From Sipunculus nudus (lineage: Eukaryota; Annelida; Sipuncula; Golfingiida; Sipunculidae), in NCBI GenBank assembly GCA_026874595.1, contig CM049308.1, positions 74,930,624-74,994,623 on the forward strand: 64,000 nt of DNA, written 5' to 3'. Positions 54,290 through 64,000 of this stretch are shown in pieces; positions within the stretch are counted from its first letter, which is position 1; every line of letters starts with the position of its first letter. Made by a program: the position numbers and the translations under genes. The notes beneath the pieces were generated by a model. The model was not told the origin of the DNA. It was given only the letters and a program-made list of their open reading frames with translations, and did no database searches.

Positions 54290-56440
54290 GATCATTCGAT
54301 GATAGTTCGTTTTTTCTACTTTAATCGATTTAATTGGTAGCATCTTTGTATAATCGATTATAACCATGAACGATTATGTAGGAACATACCCTGAAGTAAT
54401 ATTATCTCTGAAAAATTACATAATTTAATATAAATCTTGCACAGGCAGACAAATGTACTGGTAAATATAACTCGCGCAAAGGTAGACAGGTGTCTCAGGA
54501 GTGCTAGCAGACTGTACAGATTATACTCTCGCATGCAAAAATATGAAACGCAATATCCGCCACTGCCTTTTGTTTCTTAAATGTATGATATTCGATTTCC
54601 CAGGTTTTAAGAGAAAAAAGGTGACGCACCCCTGCGCCTCTGCTAAATATTAATATTTATACCGCCTTAGTCACTTCCACAAATACAATTCGCCATAAAA
54701 TAATGCATCCGAATACAAATCACAGGATAAATGAAATTTTTTTTTCATGTGACACACAAATTAGAGTACAAGCGTCGTTTAAATTATGAATTCAAGCATA
54801 GAAAATGAATCATGCGCTCCTGTTTGATCGGAAAAAAACGAAGGGGAGAGGGAACTTTGACATTTTTTGTCGAAGGTTACCAGGCTGTACATGTTACAGC
54901 CTTACTTGCTAGAGCTGGACGGATAAGCCTTTAAGTCACAATTAGCTGTAACTTAACCAGTCATGCATGTCGCATAGGATCATATATATTTCACAGTCAC
55001 CAATATTTCAAGTAAAGCATATTCAAAGCGACTTACACAGGCCTGTTGTTATTAAAGCCGGCTATTCATATAAATTATTTGTGAGTCTACGGGATTTCTT
55101 GTTTACTTTGGGTGCATATTATAATGAACGCAGGTAAATCCTCCTATATAAGTAAAATCTTATAAGGTATCTGTAACAGTTGATCAATTTGTTTATAAAC
55201 AGGGTACCGATAAACATGGTATTTTTGTACACAAGTCGATTTGACAGCTGGCATCGTCTCCATCCCCCCACCCCCACCAGGGAAAAATAATCCCGCATTT
55301 GCCTTCTGGGATCGGGTCTTTACTGACTTTTGTTGGAAAGTAGGTAGATTTAAAGTATTGGCTTGATCTTCCACAAAGCATCTGTCCGTCTGGTCTTGGA
55401 GCTCTCCATGATTTTGAGTCCGGGGAATCGGTTACACACACACGGATTTGAGTTGACATTGAAAAACCAAGGAACGTTAAATTCTGCCGAGAATCTGCCT
55501 CAAACTTAAACGTTCTTGTTATATGCTCAAAACAAAAGAAATCATTACACAGTGAAAATTTTGAGGATTTGGGTATCCCTCATGCTGCAGAATATTACCA
55601 GAGGTGCCGGAGATTTTAACAGACGCGAAACGGAAAGACCTTACTGTATCGGAAGGTTCTTTCTTGCTGTAGTATAGGCATATAGAGAAGGCAAGGCAGA
55701 TTTTCATGCAGCTACCTGATAACTAGAGGGCCAACTGTTTACCTGCTATTGTATCGCCAGGTTAGCTTGTATTTGTCTTTCTTTTACAACCATAATCATT
55801 GTCATGAGGTTTACTTTTCTTTTCAAGAGAAAGGACTGTCCGGATGTAAACACTAAATATCCCAATAAATTCGTAGTTACCAATATCGCCGCCAGATGGC
55901 GCATGATATCGGGCACAAAATATAATCATTTTAAAACCACAATATACCTCAATCATATATATATATTTTGTAGAATTAGGGTCATTATCAAGCTGACATA
56001 TGTGTACCTGATATATGTACCTTGACCTAATTTCCTAGCATTCCTTAGCGATCGCAGATTTCTTGTTGAAAGTAACGCCATTTCGGCTCTCTGACATAAG
56101 AGAGTCTACGACCAGCGTATTGGCTGTCAGAATGCCTTGACAACCTTCAATGAGGAACGCACTTTAAGGCTCTATGAGGATGCACGTTATTTCTACATTT
56201 TACGACGTTTCATGGCCTACAAGTGCCCTGTCACTTGACATTAACAAGACCAATCGACCAAGATTCCAGCTTGTTACTAGACGGCAACCAAATTTTACGT
56301 GATACAACAAATTACCCGTTACCATGAAGATGAATTTTCGGTTTGGCTTGTGAGTTCACATGTATTATGTTTTGTTTATTCGTCATTTCGTAGCCAAGTG
56401 TAAATATTATCGGCTGGTTACCAATGCAACAGAATATATG
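52253..56440. repeat. 5' flank of unit E, duplicate of 42570-46540, with an inserted repeat
   Basis: Similarity to unit D runs to about 56440, where the cluster ends. Roughly 52852-53903 is extra relative to D. Other contents are (GA)n followed by G homopolymers at 54054-54090 and 54135-54151, and (AT)n at 54226-54286. No gene is supported. Confidence 0.7.
52934..53780. repeat. Dimer of a 474-bp repeat inside the unit E insertion
   Basis: CACCTGATTA-ATTTTGA-AGTTG and the sequence after it occur at 52968 and 53442, a period of 474 bp. Two minus-strand ORFs of 89 and 88 codons (53049-53318 and 53522-53788) lie at matching places. They share, for example, NLIKLTNL-MADL-IYAN. They are AT-rich and resemble no known protein. 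The insertion starts with a hairpin, AGCCTCCC...GGGGAGGCT, near 52866-52888 and a (TTC)n run. Confidence 0.75.
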
Positions 56441-57341
56441 ATCGTATTACGACCCAAGTTGGCCTTACTAGCCGTATATATTAATACCGACTGAGTCATT
56501 CATTCACGCCTTTGTTGAAAGTATGCGATCATACTGGTGACAGGAAGGGAGCCATTGTTCATCGCGAGATAATCTTTAACATACCGAATACGGATATTTT
56601 AAGCTGAAACCGTCGCAGGGGGGGGGGGGGGCTTATATATGATATTATTTCTATATCAATTTTGGGGTGACAGATTTGCACTTGATATTTAATTTTGACA
56701 TTGACCTAATTTTCAAATTCGTATACACCACAGCCGATCCCTGGTGCCCGTTGACTTACTTTGGTTAAATACATAGGAGTATGACATTAGTAGGGAAAAG
56801 ACATACATCATCCTTTTCCACATGCCAACAAAATATACACTGTATACCAATCTACGAAACGAACCCATATAGGACTAAATGTTAATTTTAATATTTTATT
56901 CGCCGGTGATAGAAATTTCCTTGCTAAGGTCATCCAATTAAGACTGCTATTGAGAATTTCATCAGTTGAACTGTTCCCTACCAATTTATATATTTGAAAT
57001 AATTTTGGACTTGTTCCTTGTCGATGATGTCTTGAGTTATGGAGTGGCAATTCGTTTTGGATATCTTCATATGTTCATTTAGATATGTAATATTTTTGGC
57101 GACGTATTAAGATGTCCCACCAGTTGCTTTGTTGACTGTCCTGAAATCTCGTGTGCCCATAGATTCTGCTTAGCTTTCAACATCAAGCTTATGGGGCCAC
57201 CTACAATTCTTGTAACATATACATGGTATGGTAATTCAATAAACGACAAATGATACGTATGATTTGCTCATTTTACATCCTGGTGCATGAAGATAAAAGG
57301 TTAAGCAACACATTCAATAGGTTTACATATATATATATATG
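56441..57341. other. Gene-free stretch right of the cluster
   Basis: A G homopolymer near 56620-56631 and nothing recognisable as a gene. The phrase GACAGATTTGCACTTGATATTTA near 56670 recurs with changes near 62751, so part is a dispersed repeat. Confidence 0.55.
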
Positions 57342-57395
57342 CCTCACCTGATGAGTGCAACAACATGTTGCACGAAACTACGTAGTAGTAAAATG
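57342..57395 (+). ncRNA. Hammerhead ribozyme motif, type I with minimal stem III
   Basis: The invariant core CTGATGA (57348-57354) is followed by a perfect 8-bp stem II with loop ACA (57355-57373), then GAAA (57374-57377). The last A starts a short stem III, ACUA-CG-UAGU (57377-57386), and A57387 would be the cleavage nucleotide in a GUA triplet. Stem I is weakened: CCUCAC before the core faces GUAAAA after the site, so only three of the first six positions pair. Short-stem-III hammerheads are known from Penelope-like elements and from retrozyme- or SINE-like repeats in molluscs. Cleavage activity is doubtful because of stem I. Confidence 0.7.
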
Positions 57396-57425
57396 TCTGA
57401 AAATACTTGATTCGTCTTCATTTTG

Positions 57426-57429
<4 letters not shown>

Positions 57430-57478
<49 letters not shown>
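57430..57478. repeat. (AT)n microsatellite
   Basis: About 49 bp of AT. From here to 57897 there is AT-rich sequence without a gene, followed by another (AT)n tract at 57898-57950 at the 3' end of the Mab-21-like gene. Confidence 0.95.
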
Positions 57479-57483
<5 letters not shown>

Positions 57484-57897
57484 GTTAATCCATTTTAAAT
57501 GCATTTATAAGTATATTTATTTTAAGTATTACCTTTGATGACAAGTGCCTGTTTATCGTCTATTAGTCACTGTTGAACAGATAATATTATTTGATTGCAA
57601 GCTAGTAGACCTATTGCTTTTATTATCTGTGTGATAAACAAAGTTTACGTAAAATCGACAATTGGGTGACAGAGATAATTTCAGTCATGTGAAATACATC
57701 ACAGGTGATCTAATATCACATGGAATATAATATAAAATGAGTTAGGTATTGAATAAAATGCAAATATAGGCAAAAAATCCATAATAATGAATCAACTAGA
57801 TCTTAATACCTGAATATATTTTTTTCTCAAATGTTATTTGATATATAAATCATTGTGATAAAAAAAGACATATTTGTGAATTCGTTGATAAGTATAA

Positions 57898-57950
<53 letters not shown>

Positions 57951-57953
<3 letters not shown>

Positions 57954-59672
57954 AGAGCAAGGAATTTATCATGGATTGCTGCTTTTCCAAGACATGACCG
58001 TATCACCTTCCTCAGCTCTTCATGAAACCTGCAAAACAATAATGCCACACAAAACCATATGTAATAGTGAGCTTTCCAATGTTCCTCTGTCTGCATAAAG
58101 ACATAAAGGGCCTTGTCTATGTATCCGTATCGGAGTAAAAGACATCCCTCATAAAATAATAAATCTTCCCAAGGCACTTCCGTTACGACAGTGTTGCTGA
58201 AACGCGTGTGGAATTCAGACATTGTGGGTAGATCGAGATCTTTCGGGTACATGGATAACTCTCGGCAGCATACAAGTAACAGATAGTACGCAAGTGCATG
58301 AGCTTGGTACAGGATCTCTGTCTTCTCATTTGAGTGTGTAATCCTCAGGGTCTTTTCCAAACATTTGTAGGAAAATCTGCTGTAGCACAAGTTGGAACCA
58401 AGAGTCTGTAATCGCGATAGTTCTGTTGGTTGAACGATCGTCTGTAATATAGGTGAAGCCTCTGTATAACGCTCCCCCACCACCAGAAACTGAGCATATT
58501 TCACAGACACACTCCACGGACAACTATCACAGTTGACCGAAGCCAGAAAATGGCGCTCTGTCTCCCTGAGTAATAGATCTCTTAAGGATTCCGCGTTTCC
58601 TTGGGTCAGAGATAACTGGTATGTGATACATGCCAGGTCGGCATAGAATATAGCTAAAACCATATATCTGCAGTCCTCATGTAAGCTCCGGGTTAAGAGC
58701 TGGTTGTAGTCTGTGTTCGTCGAACTGCATTCACAAAGTTGATATAGCTCCTCTTTAAGGTATCTAAATTCTCCTGTTCGTTTCTGACAGTGCTTTCGTT
58801 TAGGATGTAATGCGGATGGCCGCTCCGGTCTATAGAATAAACAGTATTTTCCATTGACAAGACCATTTCGTGACAGCTTTCACTCCCATAATAGAGTCCT
58901 ATGATATCAAGGCCCATGTTCATCCATTCGAGTTTCTGCTCTGCGCTAAACGATGGATTTTCGGCGGACATTCGCAGAATCTGCATCCCATTACTGACAT
59001 TGCCAAGGAGAGCCCCAAAGTACTGTCGTGTTACATACTTAGAATGAAAGTCGTCCACTGTTTGAAGAGGATTTTGTCTGATGAAGCAGACTGCTTCGTT
59101 CCATTTTTGAATTACCGTTTCTGGAATGCATTTGATCAGATTGTTCTCAGAGATAAAATAATGTAGCAAGTTGTGAATCTGTAAAAAGTGTAACAGCTTG
59201 TCTAGAAGATGTAAGAGCATGGGCCCAAGGTTATTGTAGGTCCACAGAGACTCTGCAGTCTCCTCACATACCCAGAACAGTATGGTCTTGAGGTAGTAGG
59301 TGGCGATACCTAAACCTTGAGTCTTCTGGTTATATTTTACCAAAGCTTTGAAGACTTTGTAGCAGGTCTTCTGGTTTTGGTTAAGTGTTTGAGCAAGTGT
59401 CAACTCCGCGACTGAGAACGAAAACCGCCATTCAATATCAGGGGTAGAACTCAGAGGATGTGCTTTGGCAACAAGATGACATCCAGCCGCGAGCACATCT
59501 GTACTCGCGTTTCTTTGCTTGAAATATCTGGGATTTTTATCCAGTATTTCTGACCTTGTCTATGGAGGTCCGTGTCTGGGAAGAAGTACCGGACAGCCAG
59601 CGAAATTGAGAGAAAAGGTGCCCCTGAAACGGGATCCATCTTAAGCTGCCCCTGGGTCGCCATTGTGCATCC
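57951..59672 (-). pseudogene. Mab-21-like (cGLR-related) protein, C-terminal half, two frameshifts
   Basis: The segment after a probable acceptor (TTTAACAG at about 59673-59680, minus strand) encodes the C-terminal part of the Mab-21 fold. Marks seen are GCHLVAKAHP, then EWRFSFSVAEL, TYYLKTILFWVCEE, and LLHYFISENNL. These match the family pattern 'GCHxVP-EWR-SFS-AE-LKT-FW-HYF-NNL'. A helical, TPR-like tail follows (to about 57951). The frame changes in an A5 run at 59534-59538 and again near 58727, so the coding is broken unless these are assembly errors. The N-terminal nucleotidyltransferase half, with its GS and acidic metal-binding motifs, was not found in this window; it may lie beyond 64000 or be lost. 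Without it no cyclic-dinucleotide synthesis can be inferred. The reading runs into (AT)n with no natural stop. Confidence 0.75.
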
Positions 59673-60044
59673 CTGTTAAATAACATGCATTTCCTTTTAG
59701 TTGGCTACGAATAGGCTTTAGGTACAAAGGGAGTAAATGTAATCAGTGATTTAAACAAGAAAGATATAAAAGACATACTCCAAAAGTGTACCAAAAAAGG
59801 GTTTACAAATACCTATACAATACTATACAAGACAAAGCTCACAATGGAGTAATTTTAGGTTTGTCACAACATAAGTATACTTGCTGGGTTGAAGCATACA
59901 AGTACATCTGTCTCAACAAAGTGGTTGACGTACATTTGCCAAATCAATATTTTTTCGAGGGCTAAGGCTGTACTTTTTTGACAATTGACAAGTCACGATT
60001 AGGACAATGCACAATAGTATAAATCACTTCTAAAATAGGGTAAT

Positions 60045-60105
<61 letters not shown>

Positions 60106-60145
60106 CATATTGTGATACATGTACATGTATATACAATGTGTTAGG
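59673..60145. other. Intergenic or intronic sequence with (AT)n
   Basis: An (AT)n tract lies at about 60047-60095. It may be an intron of the Mab-21-like gene. No coding exon was seen. Confidence 0.5.
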
Positions 60146-60327
60146 TGTGATGTATTGTATGTAAGACCGTAAAACTGAAGTGAGAACTGTATTGACGTAA
60201 CACCGGAACTTCAGTTTGTACACATTTTTACGTGACACCGTGTGCTTCCGCTGTACTTGTGTGCCATAATAAAACCTAGGTTTAATCAGGTGCTCGTGTT
60301 GTTCATTTATAACCTTACAAAGTGTCA
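60146..60327 (+). repeat. Left LTR of the Ty3/gypsy element
   Basis: 182 bp, TG...CA ends. Contains AATAAAA near 60269. The pair of LTRs explains the mirrored ORFs at 60095-60406 and 61987-62232. Confidence 0.92.
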
Positions 60328-60545
60328 AGTGGCGACTAGGATGGGATATATGAAGGATAAAGGACCAAAGACTGTTTTTTGCGCGTCGTCTTATATTGTG
60401 GTCCAACGGACGTGTTTTGTGAACGATAGCTCGTGCATTGACAAAATGACGAGAAAGAAGGACTTACCAGTCCTTATTATTGGCACAAAGATGAACTAAG
60501 TGTCCATCAAGGCTGTATTATGTGGGGAATGCGCGTTATAATACC

Positions 60546-61720
60546 TGCTAAACTGAGAGATGCAGTGTCCAAGAACTACATTCCTGGCACCAAGGGATAG
60601 TCAGAATGAAAGCGTTAGCCAGAAGCTACATGTGGTGACCTAGTCTTGATGCGGACATTGAACAACTCGCTAAGCATTGTCAAGCCTGTTAGGAAACACA
60701 AAAGATGCAAAGTATAGCACCTGCGCACCTATGGGCATGGCCAGATGCGCCATGGCAGAGAGTTCACTTAGACCTTTTCGGACCAATATTTGGCCAGATG
60801 TACTTAGTCGTGGTCGATGCATACACTAAGTGGCCAGAAGACATAGCTATGAAGTCAACAACAAGTGCAAAAACAGTAGAAGTTGTGAGACATTTGTTTG
60901 CAAGCTATGGTTTACCTACAACTCTTGATACAGACAATGGGCCTCAGTTTGTGAGCGCAGAATTTGAAGATTTTCTCAAACGTAATGGAATTATGCATAA
61001 ACCAACTGCGCCATACAATCCAGCACTAATGGCCTAGCGGAGCGTTTCGTACAGACAGTCAAGAAACGTATGCGCTCTTTAAAGTACTCTGATATTTCAA
61101 TGCAACAAGCTCTTGATGCATTCCTGCTAGCCTACAGAAATTCACCGTATGCATCAACAGGACAGAGTCCAGCTACATTGTTCCTGAAACGTGATCTAAG
61201 AACCAGGCTAGATTTGCTTAAGCCTAATTTAAATCAGGAACTGAAAGCACAAGCTTCATTCATTCAGGATGTAGCTGATAGCCAAACCAGAAAGTTTAGT
61301 ACTGATTAGCAAGTTTGGATTCGCAACTATGTCTCAGGCCCACGATGGTTGCCTGGTGTTATTCTCACAAAGAAAGGTGATCGCCATTACACTGTAACCA
61401 TACGTGATGGCGAAACCGTGGTCAAGAGACACATCGATCAAATTAGGCCACGACTGGACACTAGATTATCACAAACCTCTGAGATGTCAACCGATCCTCA
61501 GGCCATTTTTGAGGATCTACCGGTTTCACCTGAATGTGAAAATCTGCAGTTGCCCACCAGACCAGCAGAGCCTTCCATTCTTGAGGGGGAGGAGAGTATT
61601 GTTCAACTACAGGACACAGGGCAACAGCAGACCACAGAAAATGAGCCTGCAGTAGAGGCATCAAGTGTACCAAGACGTTCCACACGAGTGTCTAAACCTC
61701 CAGTGAGATTGGACTTGTAA
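60546..61720 (+). pseudogene. Ty3/gypsy integrase remnant
   Basis: Integrase joins retroelement cDNA to chromosomal DNA. In order: a degraded zinc-binding H2C2 region (about 60560-60690, keeping CQAC), the catalytic core from about 60705 (first Asp in VHLDLFGP, second in DTDNGPQF), a one-base frameshift near 61024 before the Glu-bearing NGLAERF segment, a stop at 61307-61309, and then a GPY/F-like C-terminal module (GPRWLPG ... RHIDQIRPR). The frame ends at 61720 after the Arg-rich RRSTRVSKPP. Stops also lie within the zinc region. Clearly non-functional. Confidence 0.9.
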
Positions 61721-62010
61721 TTCACTTTAAGATTTCACACTAGCATACAGACACATATTACACACACACATACACACACTCTTGGACTGATTTTCTTTAT
61801 AAATGGTTTATTCAAGAGACTAACACTGTACAAGAAAAAGGAACATCACAGTAATAGGAACATCACAAAAGAACTTAATTAACTCTTATCTTGTTCATAA
61901 CATGTATTATTTGCAGAGCAATACTGGTTGAACTTTACATTGATTTTCAGACTTTTAATAATAGTAATAATGTTGTAGTATTGGGACTACAAAGCTAAGG
62001 AAGGAGGAAA

Positions 62011-62192
62011 TGTGATGTATTGTATGTTACACCGTAAAACTGAAGTGAGAACTGTATTGACGTAACACCGGAACTTCAGTTTGTACACATTTTTACATGA
62101 TACCGTGTGCTTACGCTGTACTTGTGTGCCATAGTAAAACCTGGGTTTAATCAGCTGCTCGTGTTGTTCATTTATAACCTCACAACGTGTCA
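62011..62192 (+). repeat. Right LTR of the Ty3/gypsy element
   Basis: 182 bp, bordered on the left by the polypurine tract and on the right by the TTAGG duplication. Confidence 0.92.
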
Positions 62193-62197
62193 TTAGG

Positions 62198-64000
62198 AGA
62201 GGCCATTGAAAGCGAGGAAAGAGAGATACCACGGAGTGTAATTTTTCCCTTAAATAAAGTGGAAATGGTTTTGTAAGCGCGGTTTTAATTTTCGCGCATT
62301 AAGCGGGAGCTAGATTTGCGCCAGATAAGAACGCGCCTAGACAACTTTAAGAACCCCCTCCTGGCTTTGAAGGACGCCGGAGAGCCAGCCACGCGGTCGT
62401 TGTCATGTCTGTTTTTTTTTTGTTCACACATAGCAGACTGCTTGTAGTTAGTAATCACAGTTGTTGTTGTTGAGCACATTTAACTGCTGAATTAGTGTTA
62501 AAGTAGTAATCAATCACTTATGATGGCTGTTGAGCCGTCAGGTCAAGGGATTTAGATAAGTTTTTTTTTTATCAACAATACGATACTTCAAAACAGTGTT
62601 GGCCAGGTCTAGGTGATCAATCTTAGTATGTTTAATGTGGTTCAACGCTGTAAAATTTCAATCTATATGGAGTCTTGGTTTTAATGCTCATGTGTGCCCT
62701 TACGTTATGTATGACTTTTGAGAGGTGAAATTTGGGCAAAATATTAGCTGTGGGCGACAGATTTGCACCTGATATTTATATCTGACCTTGCTCTGATTAA
62801 AAAAAAACCTGAACTCTCGGCGTAATATTAGCTAGGTCGCAGATTTGAATTATTTTTTACCTTGAATTTATTACGAAGGCCGAATACTCCATCGCAGATT
62901 TCATATAATCGCTCATTTACGGGCAAGGCGGGGGGGGGGGGGGGGGGCTTGCAGTGATCGCTCGGCGATTGTAAACATCTTGTTTATTAAAAAGGTGCAG
63001 GACCCATCTTAAGTTTTGGGCGTATTTCCGATGAAGGAATAGTATTGCTGGAATTCTTAAATATTGTAAAAAGGAAAATCCCATGTGAATGGCTCGTGTC
63101 TAAAGCTTGTGTGGCTATACCTGTAAAATGTTATGGCCGAGAAAGGGTTTGCGATTCATGGCATTCCTGCAGTTTATTCATCAGTCCAGTTTAAAGGAAT
63201 ACAGATACATATACTCACAAGACAACGATGTGTTGTCTCCTTCAGCTTAGAATGTGGTGGTCCAAACAACGAGCCATACCGCAAAGTAATAAGAACTTTA
63301 AGTCGCTCTTGTCAAAACGGACTTTGTCTGGTTCGAAGTGTAGTGCGAAATTCCGTGCGCATTCACGTGTTGAAGTAATAGGAAGTAATTCAACATTACG
63401 TATTATTTATTGCTGAGGTCAACCTTTTGAAGAGAATATATTACATACTGTTTTTTGGGTATCTATACGCGACCCTGTTCTTTACCTTACGGGTCTATAA
63501 CAGCATAACTTTGTTCACAGAAATGTTATTTCTCCTCCGCTGGTCTATAACACAGACGACTGTAGTTGACACCAGAGCAGCAAATACAAACAACTATAAT
63601 GAACTATATAATCAACTTTACTTTCGCTTCTTATTTACGTCAATGAGAAGAATTAACTAACATAATAGATCCATATATTGTTAATATAATTCACCTAAAT
63701 TTCATGACTGCTGTTGATGATCTATGTATAGAATGTCTGACCTAAACGCTCATTATAATACATATCGACACCATTGCTCCACGGAACATTAAAAAAAAAG
63801 TCACATGTGACCTAATACCAGACCTTGCATATAAATACTTCGTTAAATGTGATATTTTATATAAATTTAACAACAAAATCTACATTTATTTCCATAAAAT
63901 GACAGTTGTCTTTCATATCACATTTCTTAATTTAGTTCAACATTTTAGGTTGTTGTTTACTACCAGTCTTAGGGAATGGAAACATCAATAACAGATAATG
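62198..64000. other. Gene-free right end of the window
   Basis: A G homopolymer lies near 62930-62947. Fragments near 62690-62850 share phrases with 56600-56720. The ORFs at 63133-63378 and 63427-63660 have no recognisable domain. No gene supported. Confidence 0.55.

Larger units (their letters stand above)
60146..62192 (+). mobile_element. Internally deleted Ty3/gypsy LTR retrotransposon, 2,047 bp
   Basis: Two 182-bp LTRs (60146-60327 and 62011-62192) begin TGTGATGT and end GTGTCA. They are flanked by the 5-bp duplication TTAGG (60141-60145 and 62193-62197). A purine-rich AAGGAAGGAGGAAA (61997-62010) sits directly before the right LTR, as a polypurine tract should. AGTGGCGACTAGG follows the left LTR in the primer-binding position. 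By eye the LTRs differ at about 10 of 182 positions, so the insertion is not recent. Gag, protease, reverse transcriptase and RNase H are missing. Only the integrase region remains. Confidence 0.92.

Noticed and set aside
59071-59095. CTGATGA followed by a hairpin, resembling a second hammerhead ribozyme
   Set aside because: No GAAA after the hairpin (CGTTCC instead), and the sequence lies within the Mab-21-like coding region.

Overview
The window is animal genomic DNA: genes with introns and GT/AG splice sites, AT-rich intergenic sequence, many (AT)n and (GA)n microsatellites, and a high load of decayed transposable elements. The closest overall fit is a lophotrochozoan, most probably a bivalve mollusc. 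This is inferred from the Mab-21/cGLR-like gene, a family heavily expanded in bivalves, and from the repeat types. No species can be named from the sequence alone.

The core (about 6.0-56.4 kb) is a cluster of five beta-tubulin genes with the same four-exon structure and 444 codons each. Three lie on the plus strand (A 7509-10431, B 18008-21236, C 29786-32867) and two on the minus strand (D 39269-42292, E 48729-51975), so the two groups converge tail to tail. A-C sit in 10.8-11.6 kb tandem units and D-E in 9-10 kb units. C and D form the two sides of a large imperfect palindrome centred near 36.07 kb. The five genes encode only two proteins, differing at residue 199 (Thr in A, D, E; Ser in B, C). 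Every promoter has TATAAATA 86-87 bp before the ATG, plus two RFX X-box-like motifs at fixed spacing. Every protein ends in a tail with the axonemal EGEF motif. Together these suggest ciliary or flagellar tubulin supplied from several gene copies.

The flanks of the units hold most of the structural change. B and C share a block with ~170-bp diverged repeats and a six-copy ~272-bp array containing GGTGGCGCCAC; A lacks it. B has a solo-LTR-like insertion downstream. C has an exon-like insertion and a local tandem duplication before its promoter. E has a 474-bp dimeric repeat and a second ~450-bp insertion. A has a small inverted segment. Intron 2 and residue 199 group the genes differently, which points to gene conversion or ectopic exchange.

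Left of the cluster are a decayed DIRS/Ngaro-like gag ORF (1-1223, minus), a tRNA-derived SINE and a 289-bp MITE. Right of it are a hammerhead ribozyme motif (57342-57395), a frameshifted C-terminal half of a Mab-21-like gene (57951-59672, minus), and a 2,047-bp internally deleted Ty3/gypsy element (60146-62192) with both LTRs, a 5-bp target duplication and a broken integrase. The last 1.8 kb has no recognisable gene.
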